DNA of 58,106 nucleotides from Acidobacteriota bacterium (GCA_027307115.1 DAHUXN010000090.1:1-58106), one strand, 5' to 3'; shown: positions 34,682-44,965, counted from the stretch's first letter. Translations and numbers: made by a program. The notes: generated by a model not told the origin, from the letters alone.

Positions 34682-37600
34682 GTGCTTTCCAAACTTGGGC
34701 AGTTGCGTCTGAATACGTAGCAGAGCTGCGGCTGCCGGAGGACACACTATGAATAAACTGCTGCAGGACATTCGGTACGGGGTGCGGATGCTGGCGAAGT
34801 CGCCGGGATTTGCGGCGGTGGCGGTGCTGACGCTGGCGCTGGGAATTGGCGCGAACACGGCGATTTTCAGTTTGATTGACGCGGTGATGCTGCGCTCGCT
34901 GCCAGTGGAGAATCCGTCGCAATTGGTGCTGCTGAAGTGGACGGCGCGACACCAGCCCGACACACACGAGTACATGTCCTCGGGCGACTGCGGCAACAAC
35001 CTCGGATTCGGACAAAATGCCGCACAAAATCCATCGGGCTGCTCGTTTTCCGAGCCGCTCTTCCGGCGGATCGCGGAGACGAATGCGTTTTCGGGAGTTG
35101 CGGCATTCGCGAATTCCGGGCGGTTGGATTTGACGGGCAATGGAGCGGCGACGGTCATCAGCGGCCAGGTTGTCTCCGGAGATTTTTTCCGCACGATGGG
35201 CGTGAAGGCGGCAGCGGGCCGCGTGTTTGAGCCGAGCGACGACTCGCGGTCGGCGGCGCCGGTGGCCGTGTTGAATTACGGCTACTGGCAGAGCGCGTTT
35301 GGCGGCTCTCGCGACGTGATAGGCCGCACAATTGAACTGAACAACATTCCATTCACGATTGTTGGCGTGGCCGAAGCGCGATTCACGGGAATCACTCCGG
35401 GCAGCGATTACGATGTTTGGCTGCCGCTTTCGAACGAGGAGAAGATCGATCCGCGGGCGCAGATACGCGACCGATTAGGGATGGCCAAACGTCAAGACGA
35501 TGTTGCTTCGTGGTGGCTGACGATTGTCGGGCGGCTCAAACCGAATACGCCCGTTGCGCAGACGCAGGCGATTGTCAGCGGCGTTTTCCGCAACGAGATG
35601 CTTCATGGAACGGTGCCGATGTTTCACGGCGGCGGCGAAATGGGAGGAGGGCCTGGCCCGCGACCGGGAGGGCCAGCGGGAGGGGGAATGGTACGCCGGC
35701 AAATCGTGATGGGCGGAGGACCTGGGCCGGGGCCGGCGTCGGGGGGCGGTAACGCACCGATCGGCATGGGAACTCCGCCGCAAATGGCGCAGGGAAAGGG
35801 ACCGATTGAATTTCATGGGGCACCGCCGAGCGGTAACGTACCCTTCGGCGCGGCGCAGGGTAAGGGCCCCGTTGAGTTCCACGGGTCAGCGTCCGGGCCG
35901 GGATCTGGCCAAAGTATGCCGCAGTTGGCGGGCAAGAAGCCGCTTGTGATGCCTGGGGCGCAAAGAGCAGCTTCGGCGGGCGGAATGCAAGGCGGCGAAA
36001 GTGCGAATGGGCCGAAGACGTTGTCCATAGCGGCGGACAATCCGGGAATTACTCTGGTGCCGGCGCAAAGCGGGTTGACGGGGTCACGGACGCGGTATTC
36101 GGATCCGCTCTACGTGTTGATGCTTGCAGTGGGAATTATTTTGCTGATTGCGTGCGCGAATGTGGCGGGGCTGATGCTGGCGCGGGCGGCGGCACGACAA
36201 AAAGAAATCGCCGTGAGGCTGGCGCTGGGAGCGGGGCGGGCGCGAATCGTGCGGCAATTGCTGACGGAGAGCGTGATGCTGTCGGTGCTGGGAGGCGCGC
36301 TGGGGATTTTTTTCGCGTATTGGGGGACGCACGCGATTATTTCGTTCGTGTCGAGTAATCAGACGCGGCCGCTGGGATTTGCGACGGGCATCGACATGCG
36401 CGTGCTTGGATTCACGGTGATTGTTTCGTTGGCGACGGGGATTATTTTTGGACTCGCGCCGGCGTTTCGGAGCGCGCGGATTGATTTAACGCCGACGCTC
36501 AAGGACGGCGAAGGAAGTTCGGCAAGCGGCGGAAGGACTGGAAAGTGGTTCAGCGTCGGAAACGCGCTGGTGGTTGCGCAAGTGGCGCTGGCGATTGTTG
36601 TGCTGGTTGGCGCGGGATTGCTAGTGCGGACGCTCGACAATTTGCGCAGTGTTGACTTGGGATTTGATGCGCACAACATCGTGATCTTCAGCATCGACCC
36701 GACGCTTGCGGGCTACAAAGACGCGCAGGTGGATAGTTTCTACCGCGATTTGCGGGGCCGTTTGGCGGGAACGCCTGGTGTGAGGGCGGTGAGTTACTCA
36801 CAGATGCCGCTGTTGAGCGGCGGATTGATGATCACCGATTTCCACTGGCCGGGAACGCCGCAGGATCAGGAATCCGACGCGGACTTTCTTAACGTCGGCG
36901 CGGACTTTTTTGCGACGATGAACATTCCGTTTGTCGCGGGGCGTAACTTTACCGCGTCCGATTTTGATCTTGCGGGCGCAAACTCGGGCGCGGCACCAAC
37001 GGCGGCGCCAACTCCGGTGATTGTGAATCAGGCGTTCGTCGAGAAGTACCTTGGAAAGGAAAATCCGCTCGGAAAACAATTCGGCCAGGAAGGCGCGGAC
37101 GCCAACGGGCCAGCGAGGCCGGGCTATGAAATCATCGGCGTGGTGCGCGACGCCAAATATAACAACCTGCGGCGCGACATCCACCCGACGATGTATGGAC
37201 CGCAGAAGGGCGGAGGAGCGTCATTCGAGGTGCGCACGGCGGCCAATCCGCAGGCTTTGCTGCCCGCGATACGCAACGCGGTCGCGCGAATCAATAGCAA
37301 TTTGCCGCTTTTCAACGTAACGACGGAATCGGAGCAGATTGACCGGCTGCTGTTCCAGGAGCGTTTGGTTGCGCGAGTGTCGGGCTTTTTTGGTTTGCTG
37401 GCGCTGGTGCTGGCGTGCATTGGGCTGTACGGATTGCTCTCGTATGAAGTTGCGCGGCGAACGCGAGAAATCGGAATTCGCATGGCGCTGGGAGCGCAAG
37501 CAGGAGATGTGTTGCGGCTGGTGGTGGGGCAGGGAATTATTCTTGCGGCTGTGGGTGCAGGGGTAGGCGTTGGCGCGGCGCTGGGAGTGACACGGTATAT

Positions 37601-37682
37601 GGCGAGCATGTTGTACGACGTGCATGCGAACGACCCAATGACGATGATTTCCGTGGCGATTCTGCTGGCGCTGGTGGCGTTG

Positions 37683-38025
<343 letters not shown>

Positions 38026-38315
38026 AAAAGCGGCGGACGGCAGTTTGTGGCGACCTGGCAGGCGTCGGTTGGAGATACCCAACGCAGGCGAACGGCACGA
38101 CGAGAAATCCTCGCCACCACTCGCAGAAGCGGGCGACCCTCCCTTCGTCAAATGACAGCAAAAAACAAAGACGAAGCTGGCGAAGCCGCCGGGATTCGCG
38201 TTTTCAGCGGATAACCGATGCGTGACGGCATTTCGCCTTAATGTTTGACGCCCAACACGGGGCGTTTCATCATGTAGTTATCTACCGTAACTTCCGGTCC
38301 TCCAGAGGTGCATCC

Positions 38316-38648
38316 ATGGCCCAGGCAGCCGTGAACAACCCTTCCACAGGCAAATCTTACGCGAAGAAAGCGAAAGAGCCTCGCGTCGCGAAGAAAATTC
38401 GCATCTCCGTCGAAGGCATAGACACCAACGGCAATCCGTTCAAGGAACGCGTGCAGACGATCAACATCAGCCGCAGCGGCGCACGCGTTGAGGGCCCGTG
38501 TTGTCTGCGCGGACCCGGCGAGGTGATCGTCGTCAAGCGGCGCTGGAAGAAGGCAAAGTTTCGCGTCGTGTGGATGGGGCAAGTCGGCGCGCCCGAGGCC
38601 TGCCAGATCGGGATCTGCTTACTGGAACCGCAAAAGAAAATTTGGTAA
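38316..38648 (+). CDS. Small PilZ-domain protein
   Basis: A 110-residue protein with a single PilZ-like domain. A basic N-terminal stretch (KEPRVAKKIR) supplies the RxxxR-type part, NISRSGARVEG is the (D/N)xSxxG motif, and beta strands follow (VIVVKRRWKKAKFRVVWMG). PilZ domains bind cyclic di-GMP and pass the signal to a partner; the arginine spacing here is not fully canonical, so binding is uncertain. ATG 38316 with AGAGGTGC upstream was chosen over the further-upstream GTG/ATG extension, which does not look like protein. A short hairpin (ACGCCC-AACACG-GGGCGT) lies in the leader near 38245-38270. A second PilZ protein is at 56188. Confidence 0.75.
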   Translation: MAQAAVNNPSTGKSYAKKAKEPRVAKKIRISVEGIDTNGNPFKERVQTINISRSGARVEGPCCLRGPGEVIVVKRRWKKAKFRVVWMGQVGAPEACQIGICLLEPQKKIW

Positions 38649-38764
38649 GGCCGGCGCTGCGAGGTTTGCGTTCAGCGCGATGCGAGCGAGGCATTGGTTA
38701 GGCGTGACCCTTGACCTCTGACAAGGCTCAGATCATTCAGAAAGGCAGGAGTTCGCATCGTTCG

Positions 38765-39286
38765 ATGATTGTGTTCGAAACTGAGCGGCTGAAGCTGCGG
38801 CATATGACGACCGATGATCTTGACGCGCTGGTGGCGGTTTTCGGGGATCAGGAGACGATGAAATATTATCCGAGCGCGTTTCAGCGCGACGACGTGAAGA
38901 AGTGGATCGAGTGGTGCATGAAAAGTTACGACGAGAATGGATATGGCTTGTACGCGATGGTGCTGAAGGAAACGAACACGGTGATCGGCGATTGCGGGCA
39001 CGCGCGGCAGGAGGTCGACGGAGAAGCGGAAATCGAGATTGGTTATCACGTGCTTCGCGAGCGGTGGAGGAAAGGCTATGCGACCGAGGCGGCACGCGGA
39101 GCAGTGGCGTACGGGTTTGAAACGCTTTGCGCGCAACGGCTGATTTCGCTGATCCGACCGGAGAATATTCCTTCGCGGCGGGTGGCGGAGAAGGTGGGGA
39201 TGAAGATAGAGAAAAGCGTGCTGCGGAAGGGGATGGTGCATTTGGTCTACTCATGCGCGAGGGGTAAGGCAGTGGCGAGTGATTAG
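38765..39286 (+). CDS. GNAT-family N-acetyltransferase (RimJ/RimL type)
   Basis: A 173-residue acetyltransferase of the RimJ/RimL group. It opens with the typical FETERLKLRHMTTDDLDAL. IGYHVLRERWRKGYATEAAR contains the acetyl-CoA-binding (R/Q)xxGxG/A-like segment (RKGYATEA), and IRPENIPSRRVAEKVGM is the usual C-terminal motif. It would transfer acetyl from acetyl-CoA to an amine on a protein or small molecule; the substrate cannot be predicted. ATG 38765 begins the family's natural N-terminus; the frame is open upstream to a TTG at 38711. No obvious operon partner. Confidence 0.85.
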   Translation: MIVFETERLKLRHMTTDDLDALVAVFGDQETMKYYPSAFQRDDVKKWIEWCMKSYDENGYGLYAMVLKETNTVIGDCGHARQEVDGEAEIEIGYHVLRERWRKGYATEAARGAVAYGFETLCAQRLISLIRPENIPSRRVAEKVGMKIEKSVLRKGMVHLVYSCARGKAVASD

Positions 39287-39415
39287 TGGCGAGCAAAGCC
39301 GCAGCGAATAGTTGATAGTTGAGAGTCACAGACGAGAAAGAGAAAGACGAAACGCGAAATTCGAAAAGCGAAACTCGAAAGACGCCGGGCCGATGGGAAG
39401 TGTGGAGTTAGCGCG

Positions 39416-39511
39416 ATGGGATTCAGAAAGGGACGCCTGTTCCGTTTTGAAACGTTAATGCTGTTGGTGGTGGTTTGTTGCGTGCGTAGTGCCTCCGGCA
39501 GTTCTGTTTAA
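39416..39511 (+). CDS. Possible 31-residue exported or membrane peptide
   Basis: ATG 39416 is preceded by GGAG with 8-base spacing. The product has a basic start (GFRKGRLFRF), a hydrophobic core (LMLLVVVCCV) and ends RSASGSSV. This looks like a signal peptide without a mature protein. It may be a true small protein, a leader, or the decayed start of a lost exported gene. It lies 96 bases before the TPR/YaiO-like gene. The rest of 39287-39606 shows only simple sequence. Confidence 0.35.
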   Translation: MGFRKGRLFRFETLMLLVVVCCVRSASGSSV

Positions 39512-39606
39512 CTTCAACAATCGAGACGGGTAAAAGGCGCGTTAGCAGAAGGCGACGTGCGTGCATTGCGAGGCTGGGCTGGCTCGCAATCTGCTCTCTG
39601 TTTCCT

Positions 39607-40998
39607 GTGGATTTCCCCCTCAAGAATCGGCGTGTGTTCGTGCAAAGGTTTGTGCGCGTATTGAGCGCGGGCGCGGTTGTGTTTGTGATGGTGGCGAGTG
39701 GCGCTAGAGGAAGTTCTGCGGAGCAAATCGAAAATTCAACGGCGGATTCCAGAGGAGCAGCTGAGATTTTGCCGCAGGATTCCGCGCAGGAGGCTTCACC
39801 GAGAACAGATGACTGGCTCGAACGCGTGAAGAAAAGCGTGGCGGCGCACGATTTGAACGCTGCGCTTCAAGCCGCGGACGCGCGGCTGGCCGCGGTGCCC
39901 AGTGATTCGGATGCGATGGGTTGGCGGGCGCGGATTCTGGCGTGGATGGGACGACGCAAGGAAGCGGAAGCGACTTATCGAAGGGCGTTGCGGCTTTCTC
40001 CAACGGATGGGGATTTTCTGTTGGGGCTGGCGGCGCTGCTTGCGCAGGACGGGCGAAACGAGAAGGCGTTGGCGCTACTCGACGAGGCTATAAAAATTCC
40101 GCCGGCGCGGGCGGATGTGTTGAACGAGCGAGGGCGCGTGCTGCATGCGTTGGGGCGGCGCGACGAAGCACGCGCAGTGTTCTTGCAGGCTGAGGCATTT
40201 GAGCCAAGAAATGTTTCCGTGGCGGATGACGAGGCGCGCGCGGGACTGCGATCGCTCGAGGGGCCGCCGCGGTTCGAGGTCGACGTTGGAAATGAAACCG
40301 ACACGTTCAATTTCACAGGCTCGGCGAACACGCAAATGATTACGTTTGTCGCGAAACCGAATGCGCGGTGGATATTGTCGGCGGACGCGGACATTTACCA
40401 GCGGTTCGGCGCAAACGCGGAAAAAGTGGTTGGGGGTGCGACGTACCGGCTGACACCTTCGGACGCATTCACTGTGGGCGGAGGCGGTGGAAATGCACAG
40501 GGAATCATTCCCCACACGGAAGCTTATTTCGAGTACGGGCACGGGTTTCGGATTTCGGAAACGAGGGCGATTCGCGGAATCGCGGCAACGTATAACCAGC
40601 ACTGGTTCTGGTATGAGCAGGCGGGCGTGGTTGTGTTCAGGGGGACGGTGGCGACGAATTTCGCGCACGATTTTCGTTGGACGATGTCGGGAAACGCCGC
40701 GCGCAGCAGATTCACTGGCGCGGGTGTCGCATGGAAACCATCGGGTTATGGGCGGCTGGATTTTCCGGCGCCACGAGTGGCGGCCCGCCGTTTGCTGCTG
40801 AATCTGACGTTTGCCGTAGGCTCGGAAAATTTCAGCGAGGTGGATCAGGTGGGAGCATTTGCGTCGCGAACGTATGCCGGCGGATTTCGGCTCGGACTGA
40901 CGGCGAAGGACTACATGAACTTCTACGTGGCAAGGCAAGAGCGCAATGGAGGCAACAGCGAAACAAGTTACGGCGTGAGCTATGGACTGCGATTCTGA
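39607..40998 (+). CDS. TPR and YaiO-like outer-membrane beta-barrel protein
   Basis: A 463-residue exported protein. A signal peptide (hydrophobic core AGAVVFVMVASGARGSSAE, about residues 20-39) leads to tetratricopeptide repeats (about 70-215: AMGWRARILAWMGRRKEAEA, then YRRALRLSPTDGDFLLGLAA), then a beta-strand-rich domain ending in GLRF, as outer-membrane barrels do. TPR plus barrel proteins next to a GT2 synthase resemble exopolysaccharide export or modification systems (PgaA-like logic, YaiO-like barrel). It would act in the periplasm and outer membrane. Start GTG 39607 is the only one placing the signal peptide correctly; no strong ribosome site. Probably the first gene of a set with 41189 and 42403. 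Confidence 0.78.
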   Translation: MDFPLKNRRVFVQRFVRVLSAGAVVFVMVASGARGSSAEQIENSTADSRGAAEILPQDSAQEASPRTDDWLERVKKSVAAHDLNAALQAADARLAAVPSDSDAMGWRARILAWMGRRKEAEATYRRALRLSPTDGDFLLGLAALLAQDGRNEKALALLDEAIKIPPARADVLNERGRVLHALGRRDEARAVFLQAEAFEPRNVSVADDEARAGLRSLEGPPRFEVDVGNETDTFNFTGSANTQMITFVAKPNARWILSADADIYQRFGANAEKVVGGATYRLTPSDAFTVGGGGGNAQGIIPHTEAYFEYGHGFRISETRAIRGIAATYNQHWFWYEQAGVVVFRGTVATNFAHDFRWTMSGNAARSRFTGAGVAWKPSGYGRLDFPAPRVAARRLLLNLTFAVGSENFSEVDQVGAFASRTYAGGFRLGLTAKDYMNFYVARQERNGGNSETSYGVSYGLRF

Positions 40999-41086
40999 AC
41001 AGAGATCCGGGCGGAGCGTTTTGTCGCAAAAGCGCTTTGCGTTTCAGCGTCGGGGAAGGCCGTGATTTGCAGCAACCCAAGGAAAA

Positions 41087-41122
41087 TGCAGATTCCTCGT
41101 CGCGGTTGCTCCTCGGAATGAC
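41087..41122. repeat. Family B variant between the barrel and HEAT genes
   Basis: GCAGATTCCTCGTCGCGG then TTGCTCCTCGGAATGACA, with ATTCC/GGAAT ends replacing ATCCC/GGGAT: both arms changed together, keeping the pairing. The same compensated variant occurs at about 48771-48806. Confidence 0.8.
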
Positions 41123-41188
41123 ACGGGAGGAGGGTTCGGTAAGCGCGGAGCGGAAAGACACACCGCCGAGGCGGCGGAATGCCATCAA

Positions 41189-42400
41189 ATGAATTCGGTA
41201 TATCACTGGACTAACGCGAGCGCCGCGGCCTTTGTAGTGCGGGCGATCATTTTTTCGCTGGCAGGGATTGCTCTGCTGATTGCGGCGATCCTGGCGCGGA
41301 GGAAAATCCGGCGACGGTATTTCGACCGGCTGGCGGACGCGGAGTTTTACGTGCGACAGCACTGGGACGAAGTTATAGCGGGAGAAATCTCGAGGGACGA
41401 ATGGCGCGAAGTACATGGCGACGCGGAAGCGATCATCACGCAGTCGCTCGACCGCATGGAGAGCGCGGATGCGAAGGAAGAAGATAAGCTGCTGGATTTT
41501 CTGCGGCGGACGGGGCTGCTGGATCGCATGCTGACGGAGGCGCGACATCTGCGAGGATGGAAGCGAGAGGCGTCACTGGTGCGGTTGGGACGGACGCGCG
41601 CGCCGGAAGCGGTTGCTTCGCTGGTGGCGGCGCTGGACGATCCGAGCCCAGAAACGCGGCTTGCGGCGGTGCGGGGACTGGCGCGCACTGGACTCCGGTC
41701 GGCGGGAGAAGCAATGCTCGACCGCGTGGTGGCAGGCGATTTGGCGCTGCCAGGAACTTCATTGATGAATGCACTGATTGCGTGCACGCGAGCGAATCCA
41801 CGCGTATTGCTTCCCTATCTACATTTGACACGCGGGCCGGTGCGCGAACTGCTGGCGCGAGTGATGGCGGAGGTTGCGTCGGTGGCGCTGGGAGACGATT
41901 TGCTGCTATTGGCGTCGGACGCCTTGCCGGAAGTACGCGCATCGGTGGCGCGAGCGCTGGGGCACGCGGACTTCGGATTCGCGTTTCCTGCGCTGGCGCA
42001 ATTAGCGACGGATGCAGAGTGGTATGTGCGGCTGCGCGCGCTGACGAGCCTGGGACAATTCCGAGAGACGCGGGCGTTGCCCGTCCTGCTGCGAGGCGTG
42101 TGCGACGCGAACCGGCATGTGCGGCAACGCGCAGCGGAGGCGCTGGCGCATGCGCCGGATCCGATTGGCGTGTTGAGCGACGTGTTGAAGACGACGGATG
42201 CATACGCATTGCAGGCGATGATCGCGGAACTCGACCGAACGGGAGATTTCGACAAAGTGATGGAAGGGCTGGAATCGGATACCGGTCGAATCGGACGCGT
42301 TGAAGGGCAGGAACTGCTGCGAGCGCTCGAGGCCGGCGCCGAAGGTTTGAATACGATGATGCGTTTGCCGGGGACGCGCAAAGTCCCCGAGAGCGTTTAA
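41189..42400 (+). CDS. Membrane-anchored HEAT-repeat protein
   Basis: A 403-residue protein with one membrane segment near residues 14-36 (AFVVRAIIFSLAGIALLIAA), a helical linker and then HEAT-type repeats from about 130 to 340 (APEAVASLVAALDDPSPETR, LAAVRGLARTGLRSAGEAML and further copies such as LPEVRASVARALGHADFGFA). HEAT solenoids bind proteins and have no catalytic role. Its stop is two bases before the ATG of the GT2 synthase at 42403, so the two are translationally linked. It probably scaffolds or regulates that synthase at the inner membrane (inference). ATG 41189 is the natural start; no clear Shine-Dalgarno sequence. Confidence 0.82.
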   Translation: MNSVYHWTNASAAAFVVRAIIFSLAGIALLIAAILARRKIRRRYFDRLADAEFYVRQHWDEVIAGEISRDEWREVHGDAEAIITQSLDRMESADAKEEDKLLDFLRRTGLLDRMLTEARHLRGWKREASLVRLGRTRAPEAVASLVAALDDPSPETRLAAVRGLARTGLRSAGEAMLDRVVAGDLALPGTSLMNALIACTRANPRVLLPYLHLTRGPVRELLARVMAEVASVALGDDLLLLASDALPEVRASVARALGHADFGFAFPALAQLATDAEWYVRLRALTSLGQFRETRALPVLLRGVCDANRHVRQRAAEALAHAPDPIGVLSDVLKTTDAYALQAMIAELDRTGDFDKVMEGLESDTGRIGRVEGQELLRALEAGAEGLNTMMRLPGTRKVPESV

Positions 42401-42402
42401 AA

Positions 42403-43827
42403 ATGCGGGGAATCCTACAAATTGCCAACAGCACTTTTTTTCTCTATTACCTTTTGTCGAATTTGAGTTATCTGGCGCTGTTGATTGTGGCTTTGCTGTC
42501 GAGCCGCGCGCATCACCAGCACTTGGCGTCGCTGAGGCTGGAACGGATCAAGGCTTCGCCGCTGACGCCGCCGATCACGCTGGTGGCTCCGGCGCACAAT
42601 GAAGAGACATCGATCGTGCCTTCGGTGCGGTCGTTGTTGCGCGTGGATTATCCGGAGCTGGAGGTTGTGGTGGTGAACGACGGGTCAAAAGATCGCACGC
42701 TCGCGCGTCTGCGAGAGGAATTTGATTTGCAACCGGCCCGGCTGCTTTACATACCGCACATCGCAACGGCGGCCGTGCGAGGGCTGTACCGCAGCGGAAC
42801 GGACCCGCGGCTGGTCGTGGTGGACAAGGAGCCGGGGGGCTCGAAGGCGGACGCCAGCAACGCGGGGTTGAATGCGGCGTCGAGCCCGTACGTGTGCGTG
42901 GTGGATTCCGATTCGATGCTGGAATCAGACGCGCTGCTGCGAATCATGGTGAAGATTCTGGAGGACCCAAAACATGTGGTTGCCGCCGGCGGGATTGTGC
43001 GCGTGCTGAATGGCTGCGAGATGGTGAATGGGCGGATCCGGCAAGTTCGATTGCCGAGAAATCCGATTGTAATTTTCCAGGTGATCGAGTATTTGCGCGC
43101 GTTCCTGATCGGGCGCGAAGGTTGGGCGCGCGGGAACATGCTGACGATCATATCCGGGGCGTTCGGAGTGTTCCGTCGCGACGTGGTGATGAGCGCGGGA
43201 GGATATCGGGCTTCTTCCATAGGCGAGGATTTCGATTTGGTGGCGCGAATTCACCGCAGAATGCTTGATGAAAAAAGGGAATACCGCATCGTGTTCGTGC
43301 CGGATCCGGTTTGCTGGACGGAAGTGCCACCAACGGCGAAGTCGTTGGGGCGGCAACGAGCGCGGTGGCAAAAGGGATTGGTCGATGTGCTGTGGCCGAA
43401 TCGTGACATGCTTTTCCGGAGACGTTACGGACGGATTGGGACAATCGCACTGCCGTATCTATGGGTCTTCGAGTTGTGCGCGCCGATTTTAGAGGTTCTG
43501 GGAATCGCGACGATTATTTTGGCTGCCGCCTTCGGAATGCTGAGCCGCGGTTTTTTTATCGAATTCGTGATTTACGGGTATTTGTTTGCGGCGATGATTT
43601 CGGTTGGCGCCGTGCTGCAGGAGGAGATCACGTATCGGCGTTACAACGATTGGCGCGATGTGGCATGGCTGATGCTTTACTGTTTTCTGGAACAATTTCC
43701 GAACAGGCAAATGCATTTGTTTTGGCGGTTGCAGGGAATGTGGCAATACGCGCGCGGAGACGTGGTCTGGCGGCCGATGGACAGGGTGGGATTGGAAGCG
43801 GCAGTTTCGCCGCGCACAGAGCAATAG
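42403..43827 (+). CDS. Processive family 2 glycosyltransferase (exopolysaccharide synthase type)
   Basis: A 474-residue inner-membrane GT2. A membrane segment lies near residues 10-35. The catalytic domain has APAHNEE, VVVNDGSKD, the DxD in VDSDS (Asp168/Asp170), GEDFDLVARI (the ED motif) and Q318-x-x-R321-W322 (QRARW), the set seen in processive synthases such as PgaC, hyaluronan and cellulose synthases. Several membrane segments follow (about 345-415). It would polymerise a sugar from a UDP-sugar and pass the chain through the membrane; the sugar is not readable from the sequence. It starts two bases after the HEAT gene, and with 39607 forms a plausible synthesis and export set. No deacetylase or second synthase subunit is nearby. 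Confidence 0.9.
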   Translation: MRGILQIANSTFFLYYLLSNLSYLALLIVALLSSRAHHQHLASLRLERIKASPLTPPITLVAPAHNEETSIVPSVRSLLRVDYPELEVVVVNDGSKDRTLARLREEFDLQPARLLYIPHIATAAVRGLYRSGTDPRLVVVDKEPGGSKADASNAGLNAASSPYVCVVDSDSMLESDALLRIMVKILEDPKHVVAAGGIVRVLNGCEMVNGRIRQVRLPRNPIVIFQVIEYLRAFLIGREGWARGNMLTIISGAFGVFRRDVVMSAGGYRASSIGEDFDLVARIHRRMLDEKREYRIVFVPDPVCWTEVPPTAKSLGRQRARWQKGLVDVLWPNRDMLFRRRYGRIGTIALPYLWVFELCAPILEVLGIATIILAAAFGMLSRGFFIEFVIYGYLFAAMISVGAVLQEEITYRRYNDWRDVAWLMLYCFLEQFPNRQMHLFWRLQGMWQYARGDVVWRPMDRVGLEAAVSPRTEQ

Positions 43828-43858
43828 CGAAGCGCGAGCGCGGCGGCATTTGTCCCCG

Positions 43859-44866
43859 TTATTGTTCGGTCTGGGCGGGAGAATTGTTGATGAGGTTCGC
43901 ACCGCCGTAAAAAACGGCCCACTGGCCAAAGGCTTTTTGTGGCACGACGTCAACGACGCCGAGAGTTTCAGGAGCGTCGGCGCGGGCCAGAGGCAATGAG
44001 TTCTCGCCCGCGCGGTCGTTAGCGGCATGCACGCGAATGAGAAGAAGGACGTCTCCGTCTACAGGCTTACCACCGCGAAGTTCAAACCAGTAGCGCCACG
44101 TGAGCATTTGATCGCGCATCTCGTTGAAAAATGGACTAAGGCGGCCGCGGAGCAGGCGGATTTGCGCGCTGGGAATCAGCGCACCATTCGGCGCGGGAAC
44201 ATGGACGCGAACCAAAAACGTTGCGGGTAAGAAAGAGGGCGGGGGCACGTCGATCTGAAACTTTCCGGGGATCGCCTCGGGCTGCACGGGAAGCTGCCAG
44301 TTGGGAGCGGACCAGTCGAGATGGGTGCCGTTCTGAAAAGCGATGTGGAGAAGGGTAGCGCGCGCCTGCGCGGGACACGCGCCGCTCGTCAAGCCGCTGG
44401 TTGCGCCGATGGAGAAATTCGCGCCGGCGGCGACGGAAGTCTTCCAGGGCACGATGGAATACTGGGAAGGCAAATTCTCTGAAAACCACGTTGGCGAAAT
44501 CAGGGGACTCGCGCTGGCGGCGTAGGTGGTGGCGAAAATGCGTTTGCCCTGCGCATCGAGATATTCGACAACCATGGCGATTTCCTGGATCGGTTTGGGA
44601 AAGCCGTTGTTCAGAGTGAGGACAGCGACGGAATTTTCCCGAGCGATGTACGAATTGCTGATGACACGCAGCGCAAGAAACTCTTTCGGCATTTCAACGG
44701 TGAGGTTGCTGACTTGGCACAGCGGCGAACCGGCGGGGCAGGCTTTTTCTTTTTTGGGGTGGTCTCGGAGAGCAGGAGTGTGCGCGTTGGCAGCGAGCGC
44801 AGCCAGGAGAGTTGTGATCCAAATGATACGCGCGCAGATGCGAGGGATGTGTTTGTTGTGCGACAT
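43859..44866 (-). CDS. Exported protein of unknown function (paired with 55208-56155)
   Basis: A 335-residue protein. ATG at 44866 on the minus strand gives a basic start and hydrophobic core (ICARIIWITTLLAALAANAH), a signal peptide. The mature part is beta-rich: LTLNNGFPKPIQEIAMVVEY, a CPAQARATLLHIAFQNGTHL stretch followed by DWSAP, and a C-terminal end with GQWAVFYGGANLINN. The gene at 55208 encodes the same landmarks in the same order, so they are members of one family, which I do not recognise. The reading frame is open far upstream of the start (to 45733), but that is the shadow of genes on the plus strand. It converges with the GT2 gene with a 31-base gap. Confidence 0.75.
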   Translation of the reverse strand: MSHNKHIPRICARIIWITTLLAALAANAHTPALRDHPKKEKACPAGSPLCQVSNLTVEMPKEFLALRVISNSYIARENSVAVLTLNNGFPKPIQEIAMVVEYLDAQGKRIFATTYAASASPLISPTWFSENLPSQYSIVPWKTSVAAGANFSIGATSGLTSGACPAQARATLLHIAFQNGTHLDWSAPNWQLPVQPEAIPGKFQIDVPPPSFLPATFLVRVHVPAPNGALIPSAQIRLLRGRLSPFFNEMRDQMLTWRYWFELRGGKPVDGDVLLLIRVHAANDRAGENSLPLARADAPETLGVVDVVPQKAFGQWAVFYGGANLINNSPAQTEQ

Positions 44867-44965
44867 ATATCTTAGGTATTTACGATAACACAGACGCAGC
44901 GAGCTGAAACGCGCGACAAGGAAGTGAGCGCTGTTTGCGGAAGAGGAAAACGGCCGATCACTCGA

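Noticed and set aside
38107-38150. A terminator after the ADOP array
   Set aside because: The GGGCGACC-type hairpin belongs to repeat family J and is not followed by a T-tract.
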